A stretch of 64,000 nucleotides of DNA from Algoriphagus boseongensis. GTDB lineage: Bacteria > Bacteroidota > Bacteroidia > Cytophagales > Cyclobacteriaceae. The translations under genes and the position numbers were made by a program. The notes under the pieces were generated by a model. It searched no databases and was not told the origin of the DNA. It saw only the letters and a list, made by a program, of their open reading frames with translations. Location: contig NZ_SNYF01000006.1 in assembly GCF_004362805.1 (NCBI RefSeq), positions 186,001 through 250,000 on the forward strand, in the 5' to 3' direction. Positions within the stretch are counted from its first letter, which is position 1. Every line of letters starts with the position of its first letter. Below are positions 49,967-58,480 of the stretch, piece after piece.

Positions 49967-50722
49967 TTAAATTGCTGCGCTGAATCGATCAGCAACTACA
50001 TTCCAGTTTAGTACATTCCAAAAAGCGCTGACATAGTCCGGTCTGCGATTTTGGTAGTGCAAATAATAAGCATGTTCCCAAACATCAATTCCCAAAAGCG
50101 GAATTCCCTTAAATTCTGAAATATCCATTAAAGGATTGTCTTGGTTTGGAGTAGAGCCAACTGCAAGTTTTTTGTCTTCTCCCACCACAAGCCAGGCCCA
50201 ACCGGATCCAAACCTTGTTTTTGCAGCATTTTCAAATTCAGTGGCAAAGTTTTCGAAACTCCCAAAAGAACTTGCAATAGCCTCAGCAAGTGCTCCCTCA
50301 GGTTTTCCACCTGCGTTTGGTCCCATTACTTTCCAAAAAAGTTCGTGGTTGTAATGTCCTCCGCCATTATTTCTCATTTTGGTAGAATACTTGGAGATTT
50401 CTGCCAAAACATCTTCAAGGGGTTTATTCGTATCCACGCTTTCTTCCCCAATTGCATCTCCAAGGTTTTTTGCATAGCCAGCTGCATGCTTGGTGTAATG
50501 AATTTCCATGGTCATGGCATCAATATGCGGTTCAAGTGCAGCAAAATCATAGGCCAATGGAGTTTGGGTAAAACTAGTGGCCAAGATTGCCTTGCTGTCA
50601 CCTTTCACTTCGCCTGAGCATGCACTTAGGATCCCGGTGCCAGCTAGGCCCACTACAAGACTAGCTTTGGAGGTATTGGATAAAAACTCTCTTCGAGAAA
50701 TGCCGGTTTCTAGACTTTTCAT
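49967..50722 (-). CDS. Exported Fe/Mn superoxide dismutase (Tat-type lipoprotein)
   Basis: This 251-aa superoxide dismutase has metal ligands in EIHYTKHAAGY (His), HYNHELFW (His) and IDVWEHAYYLHYQNRRPDY (Asp, His). Most Fe/Mn SODs are cytoplasmic and about 200 aa. This one has an N-terminal extension with a twin-arginine motif (SRREFLS), a hydrophobic stretch and a lipobox-like ILSAC, so it is probably exported folded by Tat and lipidated. This suggests defence against external or periplasmic superoxide. Confidence 0.9.
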   Translation of the reverse strand: MKSLETGISRREFLSNTSKASLVVGLAGTGILSACSGEVKGDSKAILATSFTQTPLAYDFAALEPHIDAMTMEIHYTKHAAGYAKNLGDAIGEESVDTNKPLEDVLAEISKYSTKMRNNGGGHYNHELFWKVMGPNAGGKPEGALAEAIASSFGSFENFATEFENAAKTRFGSGWAWLVVGEDKKLAVGSTPNQDNPLMDISEFKGIPLLGIDVWEHAYYLHYQNRRPDYVSAFWNVLNWNVVADRFSAAI

Positions 50723-50894
50723 GATAGTATGTGTTGATTTTCGATTCAGATTAACCCTTGAAATTAGCCAGAATGAGCCGGATTAAAAATTGAAAGCCAG
50801 ACAATCCGTCCGATTTCCTGACAACTTGGTTATGTTTGCAGTTCAATTCGCTCTTGGACAAGTTTTTGCCTCGAGTGTGAAAATAGTTTTCTGA

Positions 50895-51668
50895 ATGGAA
50901 CTTTCATTTTACAAATATCAAGGGACCGGAAACGACTTCGTCATGATTGATGATCGTGACTCGAACTTTGATGAAAAAAATCTGGATTTAGTCAGAAGTT
51001 TATGTGACCGAAAGTTTGGAATTGGAGCTGATGGACTGATTCTGATTCGGAATCATCCGGACTTTGACTTCGAAATGATTTATTTCAATGCAGATGGAAG
51101 CCAAAGTATGTGCGGAAATGGTGCCAGATGTGCGGTTGCATTTTCAGCATTCCTAGGAATTATTCAAATTAAAACCAGCTTTTTAGCCATTGACGGACCT
51201 CATGAAGCGATTCTAAAAGATGGGTTGGTTGAATTATTAATGGGAAATGTCAGTGGAATCACTGAAAAGGGAGATGAATATTTCGTCAATACTGGCTCTC
51301 CACACCATATCCGGTTTGTAGATCAAATAAAGAATTATCCGGTTTTTGAGGAAGGAAAATCTGTTCGATATGACCAAGGCTATTCCCCTGCCGGAACAAA
51401 TGTGAATTTCCTTGAGGAAAATAGCCCAAATGAGGTTTTTGTGAGGACTTATGAACGTGGTGTAGAAAACGAGACGCTTTCCTGCGGAACAGGAGTAACT
51501 GCTGCAGCCTTGGTTTTTGGGACCCAGAAAAATATAAATCACGTTAAAATCAAAACACTAGGTGGGAATTTGTCAGTAAAATTCAAACAGAATGACCAAG
51601 GTCAATTCCAGGATATTTGGCTGATTGGCCCAGCAGAACAGGTTTTTTCTGGTAAAATTTCTGTTTGA
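50895..51668 (+). CDS. dapF: Diaminopimelate epimerase
   Basis: This 257-aa enzyme converts LL- to meso-diaminopimelate for lysine and peptidoglycan synthesis. Motifs are FYKYQGTGNDFVMIDDRD at the N-terminus, the first catalytic Cys in MCGNGARC, the second in TLSCGTGVTAAAL, and SPHHIRFVD. Length is normal. It is followed after 99 bp by secA. Confidence 0.95.
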   Translation: MELSFYKYQGTGNDFVMIDDRDSNFDEKNLDLVRSLCDRKFGIGADGLILIRNHPDFDFEMIYFNADGSQSMCGNGARCAVAFSAFLGIIQIKTSFLAIDGPHEAILKDGLVELLMGNVSGITEKGDEYFVNTGSPHHIRFVDQIKNYPVFEEGKSVRYDQGYSPAGTNVNFLEENSPNEVFVRTYERGVENETLSCGTGVTAAALVFGTQKNINHVKIKTLGGNLSVKFKQNDQGQFQDIWLIGPAEQVFSGKISV

Positions 51669-51767
51669 GCCTATTTATTATTTACCCCGACTTGAGAAGG
51701 GGTTTTGTATCAATTGTAACAAAAAGGGCTTATTTTTAAGCCCCCAAAAAGGGAATATTTCAATACC

Positions 51768-54700
51768 ATGCTAGATTTTATTGCAAAAGGACTTGCCAAG
51801 GTTTTTGGCACAAAATCCGACCGAGATATCAAAGAACTTCTTCCTAAAGTAGCAGAAACCAATAAGATTTTTGCCGGATTGAAGTCCCTCAGCGACGATC
51901 AACTTAGAGAAAAAACCCATGAAATCAGGCAGCAGATCAATGAGCAGCTGAAAGGGATTGATGATAAAATCGTTGATTTAAAAACCCGAATAGAAGCCCT
52001 TCCTTCAGAAGCCATTCAGGAAAAAGATCAGCTTTTCAATGAAATCGATAAACTGGAAAAAGAGCGGGACACGGAACTAGAAAAGGTTTTGGAGGAGGTA
52101 ATGACTACCGCCTTTGCCATTGTTAAAGAAACGGCGAGACGTTTTAAGGAAAACCAAAAGCTTGAAGTTCGGGCTACTCTGAGAGATAGAGAACTTGCCG
52201 CTACCAAACCCAATGTTGAGATCCTTGGAGAAACAGCCATTTGGCATAACAAATGGATGGCTGCTGGGACAGAAGTCGTATGGGACATGGTTCACTACGA
52301 TGTGCAGCTAATCGGAGGTATGGTTCTTCACAAAGGGAAAATTGCCGAAATGGCGACTGGTGAAGGAAAAACTTTGGTTTCTACCCTTCCAGCTTTTTTG
52401 AATGCGCTTTCAGGACGAGGCGTGCACGTGGTTACAGTGAATGATTATCTAGCCAAGCGTGACTCTGAGTGGAATGCTCCTCTATTTGAATTCCATGGTC
52501 TTTCTGTGGACTGTATTGACAAATACCAGCCGAATTCCTTTGGAAGAAAGAAGGCCTACGCCTGTGATATCGTTTACGGAACGAATAACGAATTTGGCTT
52601 TGATTACCTAAGAGATAATATGGCCCGTGAGGCGGGTGACTTAGTTCAGGGTAAACATCATTTTGCTATGGTGGATGAGGTCGATTCAGTTTTGATTGAT
52701 GATGCCAGAACGCCATTGATTATTTCTGGACCGGTTCCAAGAGGAGACGTGCACGAGTTTGACCAAATGAAGCCAAGAGTGGCCACTTTGGTGGATGAGC
52801 AACGCAAGTTGGTTCAGGGATTTTTGGCTTCCGCCAAAAAACTGATAGCAGACGGAAATGAGAAAGAAGGTGGATTGGCTCTGTTCAGAGCCTATCGGGG
52901 TATTCCAAAATATAAGCCTTTGATTAAATACTTGTCCGAGCCAGGAATCCGGGTTATTCTTCAGAAAACGGAGAATTATTACCTCCAGGACAATAAGAGA
53001 AATATGCCTGAGGCAGATGAGCCTCTACTTTTTACCATCGATGAAAAAACCAACGTGGTCGATCTGACCGACCGGGGCATCGAGACCATGACTTCCAAAA
53101 ATGAAGATCCAAATTTCTTTATCCTACCAGATATCGGGGTGGTCATTGCTGAGTTGGAGAAAAGTGAGTTTATCGACGAAAAAGAAAAGCTCATCCGAAA
53201 AGAGGAAGTCATCAAAGATTATGGAGTAAAAGCGCAGCGAATTCATACAGTTAATCAGCTATTGAAAGCGTACTGTATGTTTGAGCGGGATACCGAATAC
53301 ATCATTGTAGACGGAAAAGTTAAGATTGTCGATGAGCAGACAGGTCGTGTGATGGAAGGACGTCGATATTCTGATGGACTACACCAAGCGATTGAAGCTA
53401 AGGAGAATGTGAAGGTGGAGGATGCGACACAAACCTACGCCACCATTACGCTTCAAAATTATTTCCGAATGTACCACAAGCTTGCTGGTATGACGGGTAC
53501 TGCGGAGACGGAAGCAGGAGAATTCTGGGAAATCTACAAGTTGGATGTGGTGGTTATTCCTACCAACAAACCAATCATCAGACAAGACCGAGAAGATAAA
53601 GTTTATAAAACTGTCCGAGAGAAATTCAATGCAGTGACCGATGAGATCAATGAATTGGTTGCTCAAGGAAGACCTGTCTTGGTGGGTACTACTTCGGTGG
53701 AAATTTCCGAGGTTCTCAGCCGAATGCTGACTTTGAAAAAAATTCCTCACCAAGTATTGAATGCCAAGCAGCATGCCAGAGAAGCAGAAATTGTTGCTGA
53801 GGCTGGTAAGCCAGGTACAGTAACTATCGCCACCAACATGGCTGGCCGAGGTACGGATATTAAACTGACTCCAGAATCCAGAAAAGCTGGTGGTTTGGCA
53901 ATTATCGGTACTGAAAGGCACGAATCCAGACGAGTGGATAGACAGCTTCGAGGTAGATCTGGACGTCAGGGGGATGTGGGTTCATCCCAGTTCTTTGTCT
54001 CTTTGGAAGATAGCTTGATGCGTCTCTTCGGATCAGACAGAATTGCGAAGCTGATGGATCGAATGGGTCTGGAAGAGGGAGAAGTGATTCAGCATAGCAT
54101 GATCACCAAGTCCATCGAAAGAGCCCAGAAAAAAGTAGAAGAAAACAACTTCGGCACCAGAAAGCGGCTTTTGGAATATGACGATGTGATGAACTCACAG
54201 CGTGAGGTTGTCTACAAGAGGAGAAGGAATGCTCTGAAAGGAGATAGACTAGAATTAGACATCTTGAATATTCTCTATGATGTCTGCGAAAGTCTGATTG
54301 ATATGGGCAAATCCACTGAAAATTCTGAGGATTTGAGAATGAATATTTTCACCAGTCTGGGTGTGGATTACACCATTTCAGAAGGTGATTTGAAGTCAAA
54401 AGATGCAATGAAGCTTACTCAGGAGCTTTATGGAGCAGCTTATAAAAGCTACACCCAGAAAAATGAGCTGATTTGTCAGACTGCACTTCCTATTTTCAAG
54501 CGTGTGGCTGATGAAAGAGGAGCTACAGTAAAAGATATCATGGTTCCAATTTCAGATGGCCTCAAGCAAATTGGTGTTGTCTGCAATTTGGAAAAAACCA
54601 TTCAGACGGAAGGCCGAGAATTGATCCGTTCCATTGAGAAAAATGTGAGTTTGGCCATCATAGATCAAAACTGGAAAGAGCATCTTCGGGATATGGATGA

Positions 54701-55148
54701 CCTGAAGCAATCAGTTCAAAATGCCGTTTATGAACAGAAAGATCCATTGTTGATCTATAAGTTTGAGGCATTTGAGATGTTCAAGAGGTTTATTGGAAAG
54801 CTTAATGAGGACATGATTTCCTTCTTGACCCGAGCAGATCTTCCAAAACAAGACCCTGCTCAAGTACAACAAGCGCAAGTACAGCGTTCGGCTGAACCCA
54901 AAGTTCAGGCTTCCAAGGAAGAAGTGGGAAGTACATTGAATCCTGGTGCAAATAGGGCTGCGGCAGCTGCAGCTTCTGCAGGTAGACCCGCTCCTCAACC
55001 TGTTGCTCCTAGAAAAACCGACAAGACTTACGGAAGAAATGATAAGGTTTCCGTACAGTACACCAATGGTACAACCAAAACGGATGTTAAGTATAAGAGT
55101 GTCGAGCAGGATATTGCCGAGGGTAGATGTGTTGTGATTGAGCACTAA
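51768..55148 (+). CDS. secA: Protein translocase ATPase SecA
   Basis: This 1126-aa motor drives proteins through SecYEG. Walker A is MATGEGKTLVSTLPA and the DEAD box region is MVDEVDSVLIDDARTPLIISG. The helicase motifs ATNMAGRGTDIKL and QLRGRSGRQGD follow. Compared with the about 900 aa of E. coli SecA, it has a longer variable region around residues 340-480 and an Ala/Pro/Gln-rich C-terminal linker. The C-terminal zinc motif (CxCx8CH) is absent; the protein ends GRCVVIEH. A small hairpin GGGCTT/AAGCCC (51726-51743) precedes the start. Confidence 0.97.
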   Translation: MLDFIAKGLAKVFGTKSDRDIKELLPKVAETNKIFAGLKSLSDDQLREKTHEIRQQINEQLKGIDDKIVDLKTRIEALPSEAIQEKDQLFNEIDKLEKERDTELEKVLEEVMTTAFAIVKETARRFKENQKLEVRATLRDRELAATKPNVEILGETAIWHNKWMAAGTEVVWDMVHYDVQLIGGMVLHKGKIAEMATGEGKTLVSTLPAFLNALSGRGVHVVTVNDYLAKRDSEWNAPLFEFHGLSVDCIDKYQPNSFGRKKAYACDIVYGTNNEFGFDYLRDNMAREAGDLVQGKHHFAMVDEVDSVLIDDARTPLIISGPVPRGDVHEFDQMKPRVATLVDEQRKLVQGFLASAKKLIADGNEKEGGLALFRAYRGIPKYKPLIKYLSEPGIRVILQKTENYYLQDNKRNMPEADEPLLFTIDEKTNVVDLTDRGIETMTSKNEDPNFFILPDIGVVIAELEKSEFIDEKEKLIRKEEVIKDYGVKAQRIHTVNQLLKAYCMFERDTEYIIVDGKVKIVDEQTGRVMEGRRYSDGLHQAIEAKENVKVEDATQTYATITLQNYFRMYHKLAGMTGTAETEAGEFWEIYKLDVVVIPTNKPIIRQDREDKVYKTVREKFNAVTDEINELVAQGRPVLVGTTSVEISEVLSRMLTLKKIPHQVLNAKQHAREAEIVAEAGKPGTVTIATNMAGRGTDIKLTPESRKAGGLAIIGTERHESRRVDRQLRGRSGRQGDVGSSQFFVSLEDSLMRLFGSDRIAKLMDRMGLEEGEVIQHSMITKSIERAQKKVEENNFGTRKRLLEYDDVMNSQREVVYKRRRNALKGDRLELDILNILYDVCESLIDMGKSTENSEDLRMNIFTSLGVDYTISEGDLKSKDAMKLTQELYGAAYKSYTQKNELICQTALPIFKRVADERGATVKDIMVPISDGLKQIGVVCNLEKTIQTEGRELIRSIEKNVSLAIIDQNWKEHLRDMDDLKQSVQNAVYEQKDPLLIYKFEAFEMFKRFIGKLNEDMISFLTRADLPKQDPAQVQQAQVQRSAEPKVQASKEEVGSTLNPGANRAAAAAASAGRPAPQPVAPRKTDKTYGRNDKVSVQYTNGTTKTDVKYKSVEQDIAEGRCVVIEH

Positions 55149-55154
55149 AAAGAA

Positions 55155-55700
55155 ATGAACAGAATTTGGACCATAGTAGCGGTTTTACTCATTTGGGGAT
55201 GTAAGTCCACTGGGAGCTCTGTGCCAAGTGGTCCTTCTGCCTATTCTACCTATCAGGAAGATTTAAGCGGTTCTTTGCCAGATTTTCCTGACTATAAAGA
55301 GCAAACCATTCAAAAAAAGCCTGAAGTCTCCGAAACTTCAGTGCAGAGTGTAGATAGCCAGCTTGATAGAGTTCAGAAAGATTTCTACGAAAAGAATAAA
55401 TCAGAACTCTATTTTAACGGATTTACCGTCTTGGTTTATTCAGGAATCGATAGGGATAGGGCATTTAAAACTCAGCAGGATTTGACAGAGTATTTTCCCG
55501 ATATCCAAGCCGAAATGCAGTACCAGCAGCCTAGGTATTTGGTGAAAATCGGAAAGTATTCCTACAAATTCGAAGCTCAAAAAGTGTTTTCCCAAATCAA
55601 GGGGCTATTCCCAACCGCCAGAATTGTTCAGGATAGATTTCAGCGAAAGGAATATTCTTCTCCTACCATCATTGACCAAAATGCTGAAAGACAGAATTAA
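55155..55700 (+). CDS. SPOR-domain lipoprotein
   Basis: This 181-aa lipoprotein has a signal peptide with lipobox cysteine C16 (LLIWGC), a serine/proline-rich spacer and a C-terminal SPOR domain (about 90-165: FNGFTVLVYSGIDRDRAFKTQ, YLVKIGKYSYKFEAQKVFSQI). SPOR domains bind denuded peptidoglycan at division sites. It starts six bases after secA and overlaps the next gene by 20 bases. Confidence 0.87.
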   Translation: MNRIWTIVAVLLIWGCKSTGSSVPSGPSAYSTYQEDLSGSLPDFPDYKEQTIQKKPEVSETSVQSVDSQLDRVQKDFYEKNKSELYFNGFTVLVYSGIDRDRAFKTQQDLTEYFPDIQAEMQYQQPRYLVKIGKYSYKFEAQKVFSQIKGLFPTARIVQDRFQRKEYSSPTIIDQNAERQN

Positions 55701-56871
55701 ATCTCTTGCAAGGGAATACAAAGAGGAAGTCATTTCTAACAGAAGACATCTTCACGCCAATCCTGAGCTTTCTTTCAAGGAATTCAAAACTGCAGCTTTT
55801 GTAGAAGAAAAGCTCAAGCAGATTGGAATCACAGAGATCGAGAGAAAGGCAAATACAGGTTGGTCTGCCCTAATCAAAGGCAAGAATCCAGAGAGTAAAA
55901 CAATTGCCCTTCGGGCAGATATGGATGCGCTACCTATTGTAGAGGCTAATGATGTTCCCTACAAGTCTACAAATCCAGGCGTGATGCATGCCTGTGGACA
56001 TGATGCACATACCGCTTCTCTTTTAGGTGCGGCAAAGATCCTGAATGAAGTCAAAGACCAGTTTGAAGGGACAATAAAATTGATTTTTCAGCCTGGGGAA
56101 GAATTGGTTCCCGGAGGGGCTTCCCTAATGATAAAGGATAAAGTTCTGGAAAACCCCAGACCATCCAGTATTATCGGTCAGCATGTTATGCCTTTTATCC
56201 CTGCTGGAAAAGTAGGTTTTCGCCCGGGGATTTACATGGCAAGTACGGACGAGATTTATATCACTGTCAAAGGTAAAGGAGGTCATGGAGCAATGCCAGA
56301 GACATTTATTGATCCAGTCTTGATTACTTCCCACATGATTGTGGCTTTGCAGCAAATTGTAAGTCGCGTCGCAAATCCTAAGATTCCGTCAGTACTTTCT
56401 TTTGGACGAGTTGAAGCCTTGGGTGCTACGAATGTTATTCCCAATGAGGTAAAAATTCAAGGAACTTTCAGGACCTTGGACGAAGCTTGGAGAGCAAAGG
56501 CTCACGAAAAAATGGTCCAAATTGCCAAAGGAATTGTTGAAGGAATGGGTGGAGAATTGGATTTCGAAATTCGAAAGGGCTATCCATTTTTGAAAAATGA
56601 ACCTGAATTGACAGCCAGATCAATGGATGCGGCCAGAGAGTATTTGGGAGAGGAAAATGTCCTCGATCTTGATATCTGGATGGCTGCAGAAGATTTTGCT
56701 TTCTATTCTCAGGAAATCGACGGTTGTTTCTATAGGCTAGGAACCCGAAATGAAGCCAAAGGCATTGTCTCTGGTGTTCATACGCCCACCTTTGATATCG
56801 AAGAAGATGCCTTGGAAATTGGATCTGGCTTGATGGCTTGGTTAGCGGTCTCTGAACTTTCCAAAGGATAA
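55681..56871 (+). CDS. M20-family amidohydrolase (IAA-amino acid hydrolase-like)
   Basis: This 396-aa dinuclear metal amidohydrolase has the metal-binding motif VMHACGHDAHTASLLG and the catalytic glutamates in FQPGEELVPGGA. The dimerisation domain is in the middle (GKGGHGAMPE), and AAEDFAFYSQEIDGCFYRLG is near the C-terminus. Members hydrolyse N-acyl amino acids. The frame runs back to 55624, but ATG 55681 matches the family N-terminus (MLKDRIKSLAREYKEEVISN). Confidence 0.92.
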   Translation: MLKDRIKSLAREYKEEVISNRRHLHANPELSFKEFKTAAFVEEKLKQIGITEIERKANTGWSALIKGKNPESKTIALRADMDALPIVEANDVPYKSTNPGVMHACGHDAHTASLLGAAKILNEVKDQFEGTIKLIFQPGEELVPGGASLMIKDKVLENPRPSSIIGQHVMPFIPAGKVGFRPGIYMASTDEIYITVKGKGGHGAMPETFIDPVLITSHMIVALQQIVSRVANPKIPSVLSFGRVEALGATNVIPNEVKIQGTFRTLDEAWRAKAHEKMVQIAKGIVEGMGGELDFEIRKGYPFLKNEPELTARSMDAAREYLGEENVLDLDIWMAAEDFAFYSQEIDGCFYRLGTRNEAKGIVSGVHTPTFDIEEDALEIGSGLMAWLAVSELSKG

Positions 56872-56894
56872 CCTTCCCTTAAATCAAAAAATTT

Positions 56895-56919
56895 GGCGAA
56901 GGATTATCTTCGCCTTTTT
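56895..56919 (+). terminator. Intrinsic terminator after the amidohydrolase
   Basis: GGCGAAG/CTTCGCC stem with a GATTAT loop and a T run, 24 bases after the stop codon. Confidence 0.85.
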
Positions 56920-56930
56920 AGTTTACTACT

Positions 56931-57704
56931 ATGAAAAGAATCACAATTCTGACCTTCACCCTTCTGCTTAGCCTTTTAGCTACTCAAGCTTTTGCTTGGG
57001 GACAATTGGGGCATTACCTCATTGGATACATGGCAGAAAGGCAAATGAAAAAATCCACCAGAAAGAAAATTGAAAAAGTTCTTTCTCCAATGTCTTTAGG
57101 AAGAAGCGGGACTTGGATGGATGAAATTCGCTCCGATAGAAGCTATGATTATGCGACCACTTGGCATTACTTGACGAGTAAAAATGGAGAATATGAGCCC
57201 TCCATTCAGGAAAACGGAGGGAATGCCTATGAAGCCATTCAGAGAATTAAAGAAGAATTAAAAAAGGGAGGACTTAGTCCCAAAGAAGAGTCGGAGAAGT
57301 TAAAAATGCTGATCCATATGGTGGAGGATATCCATCAGCCTCTGCACGTGGGAACTGGTGATGACCGTGGAGGCAATGACGTGAAAATCGAATTTTTTGG
57401 GCAGCCTACCAATCTTCATGCGCTTTGGGATAGTGGAATGATCGATAGACAAGGGATGAGTTATACCGAAATCGCCAATGAGCTGTACCGTAGACTTTCT
57501 CCTGAGCTGATCCAAAACTATCGTTCAGCGACCATGCAAGATTGGCTCAAAGAGGCAGTTGAGCTCCGCCCAATGGTCTATAATCTTCCAGAAAACAAAA
57601 AAATCAGCTATCAATATATGTATGAAAACTACTCGATTGCTGAGGAAAGAATGCTTGCTGCAAGTGTACGTTTGACACAAATTCTCGAAGAGATTTATCC
57701 TTAA
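56931..57704 (+). CDS. S1/P1-family nuclease
   Basis: This 257-aa zinc-dependent nuclease has a signal peptide ending ...TQAFA; the mature protein begins with the metal-binding Trp (WGQLGH). Further zinc ligands are in TWHYL, MVEDIHQPLHVG, GGNDVKIEF and NLHALWDSGM, all in family order. It is probably periplasmic or secreted and degrades single-stranded nucleic acids for phosphate or nucleoside uptake. Confidence 0.93.
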   Translation: MKRITILTFTLLLSLLATQAFAWGQLGHYLIGYMAERQMKKSTRKKIEKVLSPMSLGRSGTWMDEIRSDRSYDYATTWHYLTSKNGEYEPSIQENGGNAYEAIQRIKEELKKGGLSPKEESEKLKMLIHMVEDIHQPLHVGTGDDRGGNDVKIEFFGQPTNLHALWDSGMIDRQGMSYTEIANELYRRLSPELIQNYRSATMQDWLKEAVELRPMVYNLPENKKISYQYMYENYSIAEERMLAASVRLTQILEEIYP

Positions 57705-57721
57705 GGAAATTAAATCTTTTC

Positions 57722-57765
57722 AAAAACGGCTTTCTTCTCTTAGGATGAGGAAAGCCGTTTTTTTA
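57722..57765 (+). terminator. Intrinsic terminator after the S1/P1 nuclease
   Basis: AAAACGGCTTTC and GAAAGCCGTTTT arms with a loop of about 15 nt and a T run. Confidence 0.87.
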
Positions 57766-57793
57766 TTTTCAGTCTTATTTAGCTTCTGAACCT

Positions 57794-58444
57794 ATGAAAA
57801 TCAAACTCGCAATTGCAGAAGACAACAGCTTTTTACTCAAAGCAATTAAGGATAAGCTTTCTCTGTTTCCTGATATTGAATTGAAATTTTGTGCAGTTAA
57901 CGGGGAAGAGTTATTGAAAATGCTTGAGCAGGATTCCAATGTTCATTTGATTTTGATGGATATAGAAATGCCTAAAATGAATGGAATCGAGGCTGTGGAT
58001 CAGGTATCGCAAAAATATCCCCAGATCAAAACCATCATGCTGACAGTTTTTGATGATGATGAAAACATTTTCAAAGCCATTCAGGCCGGTGCAAATGGGT
58101 ATTTTTTGAAAGAAGTGGATCCACCGACCTTGCACCAGGGGATTTTGGATACACTTGAAGGAGGAGCGGCCATGACTCCAACCATCGCCTTGAAAGCTTT
58201 AAAACTTCTCCGTAACCCGCCCAAGTTTGAAGAAGCCAAAGAAGACATTTCACTTACACCCCGGGAAATAGAAATCTTAGAGCAAACCTCAAAAGGCCTT
58301 AATTATAACCAGATTGGTGAAAATCTTTTTATTTCACCCAAAACAGTGAGAAAGCATTTGGAGAATATTTATGGAAAACTTCAGGTGCACAACAAAATGG
58401 AAGCCGTGCAGAAAGCTGTGAAAAACCGGATTATTGAAGGATAA
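57794..58444 (+). CDS. NarL/FixJ-family response regulator
   Basis: This 216-aa protein has a receiver domain (acidic AEDN, phospho-acceptor D56 in LILMDIEMPKMNG, Thr in MLTVFDD, Lys in FLKEVDP) and a LuxR helix-turn-helix (SLTPREIEILEQTSKGLNYNQ, SPKTVRKHLENIY). No kinase gene is next to it, so the partner is elsewhere. It lies between two unrelated genes, with no clear terminator downstream. Confidence 0.92.
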   Translation: MKIKLAIAEDNSFLLKAIKDKLSLFPDIELKFCAVNGEELLKMLEQDSNVHLILMDIEMPKMNGIEAVDQVSQKYPQIKTIMLTVFDDDENIFKAIQAGANGYFLKEVDPPTLHQGILDTLEGGAAMTPTIALKALKLLRNPPKFEEAKEDISLTPREIEILEQTSKGLNYNQIGENLFISPKTVRKHLENIYGKLQVHNKMEAVQKAVKNRIIEG

Positions 58445-58480
58445 GAGAATTAAGAATTAAAAATGGAGTAATTCTAGATT

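Noticed and set aside
51726..51743. Hairpin GGGCTT/AAGCCC before secA as a terminator
   Set aside because: There is no T run on the plus strand. A minus-strand terminator would serve no gene there, so its role in the secA leader stays open.
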